This document shows positions 63,993 through 64,000 of a stretch of DNA of 64,000 nucleotides, piece after piece (position 1 is the first letter of the stretch; each line of letters begins with the position of its first letter). The DNA is from an uncultured Paracoccaceae bacterium (GTDB lineage: Bacteria > Pseudomonadota > Alphaproteobacteria > Rhodobacterales > Rhodobacteraceae). A model generated the notes under the pieces. The model searched no databases and had not been told where the DNA came from. It saw nothing but the letters and a program-made list of their open reading frames with translations. The stretch is from positions 313,693 to 377,692 of the forward strand of contig CATOSB010000012.1 of assembly GCA_951812305.1 (NCBI GenBank), given 5' to 3'. Made by a program: the position numbers and the translations under genes.

Positions 63993-64000
63993 GTGGCTTG

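Overview
The window looks like accessory DNA of an alphaproteobacterium, most likely a Rhodobacteraceae/roseobacter relative. That is a judgement from protein flavour and base composition (families such as DUF6915, DUF2958, ParB-like plus ArdC, very GC-rich codons on the right); no rRNA, tRNA or housekeeping marker fixes the taxon. It has two unlike halves. From 1 to about 37 kb lies a mosaic of moderate GC packed with insertion sequences, often nested inside each other, with a few cargo islands between them. From about 37 kb to the end lies very GC-rich DNA with short overlapping genes, strong GC hairpin terminators and giant mobilisation/replication proteins. This half reads as the backbone of a conjugative or mobilisable element (plasmid or ICE).

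Left half. 1-2.6 kb: two copies of an unknown gene facing each other, one broken. 3.2-4.5 kb: a secreted beta-propeller protein between 80-bp direct repeats. 4.7-10.4 kb: an IS4-family element (1190 bp, 10-bp target duplication), an IS200-type transposase, a second IS4-type element split by an intact IS66 element, and scraps of IS3 and of a serine recombinase. 10.5-14.1 kb: an apparently intact EcoRII-type restriction-modification cassette (Dcm-like methylase, Vsr, EcoRII-like endonuclease). 14.3-19.1 kb: IS3, IS110, IS4 and IS21 remnants, a 1.1-kb tandem repeat and an IS630 element.

19.3-26.7 kb, minus strand, is the most interesting cargo: five consecutive genes encoding a calcineurin-like phosphoesterase, a helical protein, two P-loop GTPase-like proteins and a GAP1-like protein. 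They match the gene set predicted in the literature as a GTPase-centred conflict (defence) system. Its first gene is broken by a second copy of the 1190-bp IS plus a stop and a frameshift. 28.1-29.1 kb: hipB with operators and a truncated hipA. 29.1-36.9 kb: a Russian doll of mobile elements inside hipA (IS3, then IS110, then a Tn3-family transposon carrying an IS630, plus an ISAs1).

Right half. 37.2-40.3 kb: an Rpn-type nuclease, a mutL scrap, an HU/cold-shock/small-protein operon and a DUF6878 gene. 40.3-43.4 kb: a DUF6915 gene cut by an IS110-type element, then DUF2958 and a small gene. 43.6-46.6 kb: a ParB-like domain fused to an ArdC-like zincin, with an apparent terminator inside the fusion. 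46.7-48.7 kb: small genes. 48.8-49.4 kb: a strand-asymmetric, inverted-repeat region that is the best oriT candidate, just before a MobA/TraA-type relaxase. 49.4-62.4 kb: relaxase, toprim and a series of SF1 helicase modules, broken at the 5' side by an in-frame stop insertion, an IS5 element and a 23-bp duplication, but leaving a 2729-aa open multi-helicase protein. 62.4-64 kb: unknown genes.

How it fits together: the right side is transfer/replication machinery of a mobile replicon. The left side is its IS-rich cargo zone holding one apparently intact defence system (EcoRII R-M), one partly inactivated one (GTPase system) and a dead toxin-antitoxin locus (hipBA).
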